Shown here: piece by piece, positions 8,002-13,852 of the stretch
Layout: each line of letters starts with the position of its first letter
How positions within the stretch are numbered: position 1 is the stretch's first letter
Assembly: GCA_050954865.1 (NCBI GenBank)
Contig: JBPBQN010000249.1
Span: 1-27,496 of the forward strand
Direction: 5' to 3'
From: Mucilaginibacter_A sp050954865
Lineage (GTDB): Bacteria > Bacteroidota > Bacteroidia > Sphingobacteriales > Sphingobacteriaceae
Length of the DNA: 27,496 bases
The notes under the pieces: model-generated
Told to the model about the DNA's origin: nothing
The model's database searches: none
Seen by the model: the letters and a program-made list of their open reading frames with translations, nothing else
Program-made: the position numbers and the translations under genes

Positions 8002-9474
8002 ATGAGCAAGAGTATTATTAGTAAAGACGAAGATTATTCGCAATGGTTTAATGAATTAGTAATAAAATCTGATTTAGCTGAACATTCTGCTGTTCGGGGC
8101 TGTATGGTGATTAAACCTTACGGATATTCCATCTGGGAAAAAATGCAAGCTGCTCTGGATCAGATGTTTAAAGATACAGGCCACAGCAATGCTTATTTTC
8201 CGTTATTTATTCCGAAATCATTTTTTTCTAAAGAAGCCAGTCACGTTGAAGGTTTTGCTAAAGAATGTGCTGTGGTAACGCATTATCGTCTTAAAAATGA
8301 TGCAGATGGAAATATTGTGGTTGATGAAGATGCCAAGCTGGAAGAAGAACTGATCGTTCGCCCAACATCCGAAACCATCATCTGGAACACTTACCGCGGT
8401 TGGATTCAGTCGTATCGGGATTTGCCATTGTTAATTAATCAATGGGCTAACGTGGTTCGTTGGGAAATGCGCACCAGATTATTTTTGCGCACCACAGAAT
8501 TTTTATGGCAGGAAGGCCATACGGCACATGCAACCGCTGAAGAAGCCATTGCAGAAACCGAACAAATGCTGAATGTGTATGCTGATTTTGTTGAAAATTG
8601 GCTGGCTTTGCCTGTAATAAAAGGTAAAAAAACTGCTAATGAGCGTTTTGCAGGAGCTTTGGATACTTATTGCATTGAAGCTTTAATGCAAGATGGGAAA
8701 GCGTTGCAGGCCGGAACTTCGCATTTTTTAGGACAAAATTTTGCCAAAGCTTTCGATGTAAAATTCTCCGACAAAGAAAATAAACAGGATTACGTATGGG
8801 CAACTTCCTGGGGCGTTTCTACGCGGATGATGGGCGCACTGGTTATGGCGCATTCTGATGATGCCGGGTTGGTTTTGCCACCGAAACTTGCTCCGTTTCA
8901 GGTTGTGGTTGTACCGATTTACAAATACGATGAAGAGCTTGAAAACATCTCTGCATTTGTAACCGAACTCACAAAAAACCTTCGTAAAAGAAGCATCCGT
9001 ATTAAGTTTGATAATCGTGATACGCAACGTCCTGGTTTTAAATTTGCCGAATACGAACTGAAAGGCGTTCCGCTGCGGATAGCCATAGGCAGCCGTGATA
9101 TGCAAAACGGAACAGTTGAACTAGCCCGCCGCGATACCAAAACCAAAGAAACTGTTCCGCAGGAAGGTTTGGCTGAGCGAATTGAAGTTTTACTGGAAGA
9201 AATTCAGCAAAATATCTACCAAAAAGCGTTAAAATTCCGAGATGAAAACATCACTAAAGTTGATACTTACGAAGAATTTAAACGCTTGTTAGATGAAAAA
9301 CCAGGTTTCCTTTCCGCACATTGGGACGGCACCAGCGAAACCGAACAACGTATCAAAGAAGAAACCAAAGCTACCATCCGCTGCATTCCGTTAGATAATC
9401 CGCATGAAGAAGGCGTTTGCATCCTCACCGGAAAACCTTCTACGCAACGGGTTTTATTTGCGCGGGCATATTAA
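8002..9474 (+). CDS. proS: Prolyl-tRNA synthetase (archaeal/eukaryotic-like type)
   Basis: Charges tRNA-Pro with proline. 490 residues, the length of the archaeal/eukaryotic-like ProRS without the bacterial editing insertion. Class II motif 2 is RTRLFLRTTEFLWQEGHTAH (about 157-176) and motif 3 is GVSTRMMGALVMAHSD (270-285). The anticodon-binding domain begins at PFQVVVVPI, with KFAEYELKGVPLRIAIGSRD typical of the family. The C-terminal domain ends in FARAY, as expected for this type with its terminal Tyr. A dispersed 12-mer copy at 8985-8996 encodes the residues KRSI within LRKRSIRIKF, where homologues usually carry a Gly-containing turn (AGIRV-like), as I recall them. Divergent from the lipoprotein gene; the PLP-enzyme gene follows after 122 bases. 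Confidence 0.95.
   Translation: MSKSIISKDEDYSQWFNELVIKSDLAEHSAVRGCMVIKPYGYSIWEKMQAALDQMFKDTGHSNAYFPLFIPKSFFSKEASHVEGFAKECAVVTHYRLKNDADGNIVVDEDAKLEEELIVRPTSETIIWNTYRGWIQSYRDLPLLINQWANVVRWEMRTRLFLRTTEFLWQEGHTAHATAEEAIAETEQMLNVYADFVENWLALPVIKGKKTANERFAGALDTYCIEALMQDGKALQAGTSHFLGQNFAKAFDVKFSDKENKQDYVWATSWGVSTRMMGALVMAHSDDAGLVLPPKLAPFQVVVVPIYKYDEELENISAFVTELTKNLRKRSIRIKFDNRDTQRPGFKFAEYELKGVPLRIAIGSRDMQNGTVELARRDTKTKETVPQEGLAERIEVLLEEIQQNIYQKALKFRDENITKVDTYEEFKRLLDEKPGFLSAHWDGTSETEQRIKEETKATIRCIPLDNPHEEGVCILTGKPSTQRVLFARAY
8985..8996 (+). repeat. Dispersed 12-mer copy inside proS
   Basis: TAAAAGAAGCAT, sense orientation, read as (CG)T AAA AGA AGC AT(C): Arg-Lys-Arg-Ser-Ile, in the anticodon-binding domain. 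Confidence 0.6.
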
Positions 9475-9477
9475 ATC

Positions 9478-9592
9478 AGTTGCCGGTTGCGAGTTTTTTA
9501 GTTGCCGGTTCATGCTTCTTTTATCGACCTAAATTTAGTGTGAATTATTTAGAACTAAAACCCACAACCGGCAACTTACAACTCAAAAACTG
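9478..9592. repeat. Direct and inverted AGTTGCCGGTT repeats around a dispersed 12-mer
   Basis: AGTTGCCGGTT occurs at 9478-9488 and 9500-9510. Its reverse complement AACCGGCAACT is at 9566-9576, and flanking GAGTT-rich sequence also matches imperfectly (9491-9499 against 9577-9587). The arms could fold with a loop of about 55 bases. That loop holds the 12-mer copy at 9512-9523 (minus orientation) and its extension ACCTAAATTTAG. The element fills most of the proS to PLP-enzyme gap. AGTTGCGAGTT-like simple repeats are common between genes in Bacteroidota. Confidence 0.65.
9512..9523 (-). repeat. Dispersed 12-mer copy with full TAAATTTAGG-type flank
   Basis: ATGCTTCTTTTA followed by TCGACCTAAATTTAG to 9538, which is the long form of the motif. 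Intergenic, between proS and the downstream gene. Confidence 0.75.
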
Positions 9593-9596
9593 AACC

Positions 9597-10736
9597 ATGA
9601 AATTCGCAACAAAAGCCATACATGCAGGCCAGGAGCCTGACCCAACAACCGGTGCCGTGATGACGCCGATTTACCAAACTTCTACTTACTGGCAAAAATC
9701 GCCTGGAGATAACAAAGGTTACGAGTATTCGCGCGGCACAAACCCAACCCGAAAGGCCTTGGAAGATTGTTTGGCTGCGCTGGAAAATGGTCAGTTCGGA
9801 TTGGCTTTTTCAAGCGGAATGGGCGCAACCGATGCCGTAATGAAAATGCTTCGTCCCGGTGATGAGGTGATTACCGGCAACGATTTATACGGCGGCTCAT
9901 ACCGCATGTTTACTAAATTGTACGCGCCTTATGGCATCAAATTTCATTTTGTAGATTTTGCTGATCCGGAAAATATCCGGCAATACATCAACCAAAACAC
10001 CAAATTGATTTGGATGGAAACGCCAACAAATCCAACCATGCGCATTGTGGATATCGAGGCCGTTGCCAAAATCTCCAAGGAAAATAATGTTTTGTTAACG
10101 GTTGATAACACTTTTGCTTCACCTTATTTGCAGAATCCGCTGGATTTGGGTGCTGATATTGTGATGCATTCCGTTACCAAATATTTAGGCGGACATTCGG
10201 ATGTGGTGATGGGCGCGCTGATTATGAATGATGAAAAATTGTATAAAGATTTATTTTTCATTTACAACGCAACCGGCGCAACTCCTGGTCCGCAGGATAG
10301 TTTCTTAGTTTTACGCGGCATCAAAACGTTGCATTTACGTATGAAAGCGCATTGCGAAAATGGCCGTCAAATTGCAGCTTTCCTAAAAAATCATCCAAAA
10401 GTTGACAAAGTTTACTGGCCCGGTTTTCCGGATCATCCAAACCATGAAATCGCCAAAAAGCAAATGCGTGATTTTGGCGGCATGATTTCTTTCACGCTAA
10501 AAGAAGCATCGCTGGAAGAAACGTTTCGGGTGGCTGGTTCTTTCCAGGTTTTTACGCTGGCAGAATCATTGGGCGGCGTAGAATCTTTGGTAAATCATCC
10601 GGTTACGATGACGCACGCTTCCATTCCAAAAGAAGATCGTGATAAAGTTGGTGTTACGGATAATTTGTTGCGTTTAAGTGTGGGAGTTGAGGATATTGAG
10701 GATTTGCTGGAGGATTTGAAGCAGGTGTTGAGCTGA
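9597..10736 (+). CDS. Cystathionine gamma-synthase/gamma-lyase family PLP enzyme
   Basis: 379 residues, normal for Cys/Met-metabolism PLP enzymes (fold type I). The cofactor lysine is K195 in HSVTKYLGGH. D170 (TVDNTFAS) contacts the pyridine nitrogen, Y98 (DLYGGSYR) stacks on the ring, and SRGTNPTR (46-53) binds the phosphate across the dimer. The active-site loop SLGGVESLVNHP (about 329-340) is intact. Family members make cystathionine from an activated homoserine or cleave cystathionine to cysteine. The sequence alone does not separate synthase, gamma-lyase and homocysteine desulfhydrase; a gamma-synthase label is usual for Bacteroidota copies. Follows proS on the same strand with a repeat-filled gap. 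A 12-mer copy at 10498-10509 encodes part of TLKEAS. Confidence 0.88.
   Translation: MKFATKAIHAGQEPDPTTGAVMTPIYQTSTYWQKSPGDNKGYEYSRGTNPTRKALEDCLAALENGQFGLAFSSGMGATDAVMKMLRPGDEVITGNDLYGGSYRMFTKLYAPYGIKFHFVDFADPENIRQYINQNTKLIWMETPTNPTMRIVDIEAVAKISKENNVLLTVDNTFASPYLQNPLDLGADIVMHSVTKYLGGHSDVVMGALIMNDEKLYKDLFFIYNATGATPGPQDSFLVLRGIKTLHLRMKAHCENGRQIAAFLKNHPKVDKVYWPGFPDHPNHEIAKKQMRDFGGMISFTLKEASLEETFRVAGSFQVFTLAESLGGVESLVNHPVTMTHASIPKEDRDKVGVTDNLLRLSVGVEDIEDLLEDLKQVLS
10498..10509 (+). repeat. Dispersed 12-mer copy inside the trans-sulfuration gene
   Basis: TAAAAGAAGCAT in sense orientation, read as CTA AAA GAA GCA TCG: Leu-Lys-Glu-Ala-Ser. This is a different reading frame from the proS copy. Confidence 0.6.
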
Positions 10737-10859
10737 TAAAATAGTAAATTTGACTTTATTTTTCTATCACTTTAATGAAGGATTAATTGCATTTTTTAAT
10801 GTCTCTAAAAATCTATATATTATTATAGGTGAGCTATTAATAGTATTATCATATAGATA

Positions 10860-11378
10860 TTAATCCTGTAGTGTTTCAAAAATTTGCCGGTAAGTAAGTA
10901 ATTCATTATTTATGTCTTGCCAAATTGTTTCAGGTGTCAAGCCTAAAGGAAGACTTGGGTCTAATGATGGTGTCGTTGCTTTCATAATTTCCAAAAGTGC
11001 GTCACCATCTATTAAATCCAATTCAAGCCTGGTTTGGGTTAACTTTAGTTTTTGGGGAACCTGATATGTATTTCTTGTAAAACGTTCTGCTGTAGTTACA
11101 AAAATTCCTTTTTGAAATCCTGCAATCACCATTGCACCCACAAAATTTCTAACTTCATGAATTGATTCTATTTCACGATTAACTCTTCGTTTTACTTGCA
11201 CTGCTGTTTTTATGGATGTATTATCATAGCAAATATATAGGTCAATACCTCCATCAGGAGTATTCACTTTAAAAGTCGTATAAAAAACATCGCATGATAA
11301 ATGTTCCTTTAAGATATCTCTAACTAATTCTTCTGCTTTGGATGCCGCAATAAATCGTCTATCGCTCCAATTGCTCAA
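10860..11378 (-). CDS. Mrr-like restriction endonuclease catalytic domain (3' part of a frameshifted gene)
   Basis: 172 residues if begun at the TTG at 11376-11378. The fold is PD-(D/E)xK of the Mrr_cat type: E16/E17 in an N-terminal helix, DGGIDLYI with D46, then AVQVKRR with Q61 and K63, followed by VRNFVGAMVIAGFQKGIFVT, the Mrr-type core with its VTT end. Mrr enzymes are type IV nucleases that cut modified DNA. The TTG overlaps the stop of the upstream frame (TTGA), and a -1 shift at the A AAA AAC heptamer (11384-11390) joins both frames into one protein of about 293 residues. I therefore read this as the catalytic half of one gene rather than an independent gene. The segment is visibly AT-rich compared with both neighbours. 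Confidence 0.75.
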   Translation of the reverse strand: MSNWSDRRFIAASKAEELVRDILKEHLSCDVFYTTFKVNTPDGGIDLYICYDNTSIKTAVQVKRRVNREIESIHEVRNFVGAMVIAGFQKGIFVTTAERFTRNTYQVPQKLKLTQTRLELDLIDGDALLEIMKATTPSLDPSLPLGLTPETIWQDINNELLTYRQIFETLQD

Positions 11379-11740
11379 AAGATGTTTTTTAGATTATCAA
11401 TTTCAACTTCATTACTTGCAATATCAATCGTATCTAAAATCGAGTGATATTGATATGCCCAATTTATTTTAGAGTTATTTTCAAAATCAAATTCTTGCCT
11501 CAACTGCCACCAACCACACTTGTAACAAAAAAATAAAAGATTTATTGAATCGTAAAGCTTTTCTTTAATTTTAATAGAGTCTAATCTTTTATTCTCATAT
11601 TTTTTAAATGGATTGTTACAATTTGCTGTATCAAACGATTTACGAACATTTATTCCAATTAAATCGTCCCCATCATGCTCCGTATCAACATGATCATGAA
11701 CTTGATAAGCTTTGTAAAAAAGTCGTTTAGTTTTACTCAT
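11375..11740 (-). CDS. N-terminal part of the Mrr-like nuclease gene, with CxxC motif
   Basis: 121 residues from ATG at 11738-11740 to TGA at 11375-11377. The middle contains CYKCGWW (about 72-78), a CxxC that could bind zinc, and the end (DIASNEVEIDNLKNIF) resembles the connector found before nuclease domains in single-chain proteins of this class. After a -1 shift, the reading continues IDNLKKHLLSNWSDRRFI, which flows naturally into the nuclease. The N-terminal region probably recognises the target or partner; no family name is certain. Strongly AT-rich, Lys/Asn/Ile-rich coding, consistent with acquired DNA. Upstream lie 180 bases of AT-rich sequence shared divergently with the TIGR02757 gene, with no clear signals. 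Confidence 0.6.
   Translation of the reverse strand: MSKTKRLFYKAYQVHDHVDTEHDGDDLIGINVRKSFDTANCNNPFKKYENKRLDSIKIKEKLYDSINLLFFCYKCGWWQLRQEFDFENNSKINWAYQYHSILDTIDIASNEVEIDNLKNIF
11384..11390 (-). other. A AAA AAC slippery heptamer
   Basis: On the minus strand the upstream frame reads AAT CTA AAA AAC ATC TTT TGA. A AAA AAC is in the correct phase for -1 tandem slippage and lies two codons before the stop. It is the heptamer used by IS1-type frameshifting. The only downstream pairing I see is a weak AGCAAT/ATTGC(G) stem, so a stimulatory structure is unproven. The A6 run is equally a candidate for phase variation or an indel error. Confidence 0.6.
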
Positions 11741-11920
11741 GTAATTATAAGTGCTGATTATTAAAAATATTAAGTTAATTTATCATATTTATTAGAGCTT
11801 AATCTAATAATATTTTGTCCATAGAAGTTATAACTAATAATATTATTAATCATTTCATCTTCTAAATTAAAGATTAATTATTGCTAGTTTTTAAAAAGCT
11901 TTTACATCTACTTTTGGCTA

Positions 11921-12715
11921 ATGTTCAAAAACCTCAAACTCTTCCTCGATTCTAAAGTCGTTCAATACAACCAACCAGCATTTATTGAAAATGATCCCAT
12001 CATTATTCCGCATCAATTTACCAAAAAGCAGGATATTGAAATTATGGGATTTTTTGCAGCCATTTTAGCTTGGGGACAACGCAAAACCATCATCAATAAA
12101 TGCCAGGAATTGATCGAACGGATGGAAAATTCACCTTTTCATTTCATTCAAAACCACCAGGAAACAGATTTGAAATCTTTATTGGGTTTCAAGCATCGCA
12201 CTTTTAACGATACTGATTTGCTCTATTTTATCGCTTTTTTCAAACAACATTATCAGCAATACGAATCGTTGGAAGACGCATTTTTTACCGGTAAAAACAT
12301 CACGACAGAAGGTATGCTGAATCATTTCCGCAGCTACTTTTTTTCGTTGCCGGATTTTCCGCGGCGGACGATTAAGCATGTTTCTTCTCCGCAGCAAAAA
12401 TCTGCCTGCAAACGGCTGAATATGTTTTTGCGCTGGATGGTTCGGAAAGATGCTAATGGTGTTGATTTTGGGATTTGGGAGAAAATTAGTCCGGCAGATT
12501 TAATTTGTCCCTGCGATTTGCACGTGGATCGTGTGGCGCGAAAACTGAAACTGATCACCAGAAAACAAACCGACTGGCAAACGGCCGTGGAGCTGACGGA
12601 AAAGCTGCGTGAATTTGATCCGCTCGATCCGGCAAAGTATGATTTTGCTTTGTTTGGATTAGGAATTGAAGAGCGTTGGGGCGATGGTTTCGACCTAAAT
12701 AAAATGGTTGATTGA
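11921..12715 (+). CDS. TIGR02757 (DUF2400) family protein
   Basis: 264 residues, the family's usual length of about 250-265. Signature segments are clear: DPIIIPHQFTKKQDIEIMGF, then FAAILAWGQRKTIINK, then LNMFLRWMVRKDANGVDFGIW, ending with EFDPLDPAKYDFALFGLGIEE. The segment corresponding to the family's PLDVH motif reads CDLHVDRVARKL here. The family is widespread and single-copy in Bacteroidota. Helix-hairpin-helix DNA-glycosylase-like similarity has been suggested, but the biochemical role is unknown to me. TACTTTTG at 11909-11916 matches the -7 consensus but lies so close to the ATG that the transcript would be nearly leaderless. Confidence 0.85.
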   Translation: MFKNLKLFLDSKVVQYNQPAFIENDPIIIPHQFTKKQDIEIMGFFAAILAWGQRKTIINKCQELIERMENSPFHFIQNHQETDLKSLLGFKHRTFNDTDLLYFIAFFKQHYQQYESLEDAFFTGKNITTEGMLNHFRSYFFSLPDFPRRTIKHVSSPQQKSACKRLNMFLRWMVRKDANGVDFGIWEKISPADLICPCDLHVDRVARKLKLITRKQTDWQTAVELTEKLREFDPLDPAKYDFALFGLGIEERWGDGFDLNKMVD

Positions 12716-12738
12716 TCTAAAATTTCCTTCTATCTTTA
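12708..12738 (+). promoter_or_regulatory. Candidate promoter of the VOC-family gene
   Basis: TTG at 12708-12710 and TATCTTTA at 12731-12738 (one mismatch to TAnnTTTG) are separated by 20 bases. The ATG follows 19 bases further on. Fits the Bacteroidota -33/-7 layout; no experimental support. Confidence 0.35.
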
Positions 12739-12757
12739 ACCAACCAATTTTTATCTG

Positions 12758-13219
12758 ATGAAAAAAGCTTTTTTTACCTGCAGTTTTTTGCTGCTTACTT
12801 CTTTGTTTGTATTGAAAAATGCTGCCTCGGCACAAGTTAGTCCAACGGTTGATCACATTACCGTTTACGTGGTTGATCTGCAAAAAAGCAGTGATTTTTA
12901 CAAAAATGTAATGCTGCTGAAAGAAATTCCGGAACCTTTCCATGATCAGCGGCACGTTTGGCTGCGCATTGGTCCGCACACACAACTGCACATTGTAAAA
13001 GGTGCAAAGGAAATTGTGAAACGTGATATCAACATTCATCTAGCTTTCAACGTGCCGGTAATTGAAGATTTTGCCGCGCATTTGGATAAAATGAACGTTA
13101 AATATGGCAACTGGAAAGGCGACAGCAAATCGCCGGAGTTGCGGCCTGATGGCGTGAAACAAATTTATTTTCAGGATCCGGATAACAATTGGATTGAAGT
13201 GAATACGGATAAGTTTTAG
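12758..13219 (+). CDS. Exported VOC (glyoxalase/bleomycin-resistance fold) protein
   Basis: 153 residues. A signal peptide spans residues 1-25 (cleavage around NAASA before QVSPTVDHI). A single VOC module follows: VDHITVYVVDLQKSSDFYKN (31-50), QLHIVKG (76-82), NIHLAFNV (92-99), and YFQDPDNNWIEVN (137-149). H33, H78 or H94, and E147 are plausible metal ligands. VOC proteins include glyoxalase I, dioxygenases and antibiotic-binding proteins; nothing here fixes the substrate. Export to the periplasm is unusual for a glyoxalase and suggests another role. It begins 42 bases after the TIGR02757 gene and may also be transcribed with it. Confidence 0.8.
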   Translation: MKKAFFTCSFLLLTSLFVLKNAASAQVSPTVDHITVYVVDLQKSSDFYKNVMLLKEIPEPFHDQRHVWLRIGPHTQLHIVKGAKEIVKRDINIHLAFNVPVIEDFAAHLDKMNVKYGNWKGDSKSPELRPDGVKQIYFQDPDNNWIEVNTDKF

Positions 13220-13225
13220 TAAATT

Positions 13226-13245
13226 TAGGTTTGATAAATTATCAA
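13226..13245 (+). promoter_or_regulatory. Candidate promoter and palindromic operator of the toxin-antitoxin operon
   Basis: TAGGTTTG at 13226-13233 is an exact TAnnTTTG -7 match. It overlaps the perfect 15-base palindrome TTGATAAATTATCAA (13231-13245), which ends one base before the GTG start. Antitoxins normally repress their own operon, so this is a reasonable operator candidate. AAATTTAGGTTTGATAAA also looks like a degenerate left half of the dispersed repeat. Confidence 0.45.
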
Positions 13246-13246
13246 T

Positions 13247-13465
13247 GTGAAAACGCTTACTGTAAATATTGATAACGAAAAAAATCTGGTAGTGATGGAA
13301 GAAATACTAACCAGATTTGGTTTACCTTATCAAATTGATTCTTACCAATTTACGGAAAAAGAAATTGAAGGTTTATTGCAAACTAAACAAGCATTTTTGG
13401 CTGGGAAAAGCAGTGCACGTAACTGGACAGACATTGAACAAGAGTTGAACAATGCCTACAACTAA
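13247..13465 (+). CDS. Type II antitoxin (DUF2683-like), partner of RelE/ParE toxin
   Basis: 72 residues, started at GTG 13247-13249; an overlapping ATG at 13245 is out of frame and hits a stop at once. The start MKTLTVNIDNEKN and the end FLAGKSSARNWTDIEQELNN are typical of small Bacteroidota antitoxins, in which an N-terminal strand-helix region is followed by a toxin-wrapping C-terminal helix. Its last 14 bases overlap the toxin gene, the normal arrangement for such operons. An operator-like palindrome lies directly upstream. The exact DNA-binding fold is not evident. Confidence 0.75.
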   Translation: MKTLTVNIDNEKNLVVMEEILTRFGLPYQIDSYQFTEKEIEGLLQTKQAFLAGKSSARNWTDIEQELNNAYN

Positions 13466-13733
13466 GCTAACTAAGCTATTAAATAGAGCAGAAAGTGAAC
13501 TGACAGATTCCTGTATCTGGTATGAAAAACAGCAAAAAGGTCTCTCAAAATTATTTAGAAAAGAAATTAGTAGTGTTTTGAAAGGGATCAGTTCCAATCC
13601 ATATTTATACAATTATCGTTATGGTACAGATCTCTGGTTTGCTGCATTAAATCAATTTCCTTTTGTATTGATTTATTGGTTCAATGAAGAAGCAGGCAGA
13701 TACGATTTTTGTAGCATCAATTTTCCATACTAA
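13452..13733 (+). CDS. RelE/ParE-superfamily toxin
   Basis: 93 residues. The pattern AESELTDSCIWYEKQQKGLS, LFRKEISSVLKGISSNPY, then NYRYGTDLWFAALNQFPFVL and IYWF with a C-terminal strand is that of RelE/ParE-fold toxins. Two N-terminal helices are followed by a four-stranded sheet. ParE-type members inhibit gyrase, RelE-type members cleave ribosome-bound mRNA. The sequence lacks an obvious RelE catalytic Arg/Lys cluster, so the target is not assigned. Translationally coupled to the antitoxin by overlap, and followed by the long inverted pair at 13760-13845. Confidence 0.8.
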   Translation: MPTTKLTKLLNRAESELTDSCIWYEKQQKGLSKLFRKEISSVLKGISSNPYLYNYRYGTDLWFAALNQFPFVLIYWFNEEAGRYDFCSINFPY

Positions 13734-13759
13734 AAGAAACCCAGAATTTTAAATTATTC

Positions 13760-13845
13760 AAAATTTAGGTTAATAAAAGAAGCATCGTCTTTTTAGTTTT
13801 TCTCTTTTGGAGATATATAATGCTTCTTTTATTAACCTAAATTTT
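13760..13845. repeat. Perfect 26-bp inverted repeat made of two long-form dispersed motifs
   Basis: The left arm 13760-13785 and right arm 13820-13845 are exact reverse complements over 26 bases, separated by 34 bases. Each arm contains AAATTTAGGTTAA followed by TAAAAGAAGCAT (12-mers at 13774-13785 and 13820-13831). It sits between the convergent toxin and S9 peptidase genes, ending 8 bases before the peptidase stop codon. Confidence 0.9.
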
Positions 13846-13852
13846 TGGTGAA

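Noticed and set aside
10737..10859. Terminator for the trans-sulfuration gene
   Set aside because: The 123-base AT-rich gap shows only weak, short inverted repeats without a GC stem.
12695..13039. 114-codon minus-strand frame
   Set aside because: Antisense to the VOC-family gene, whose family motifs and signal peptide are clear.
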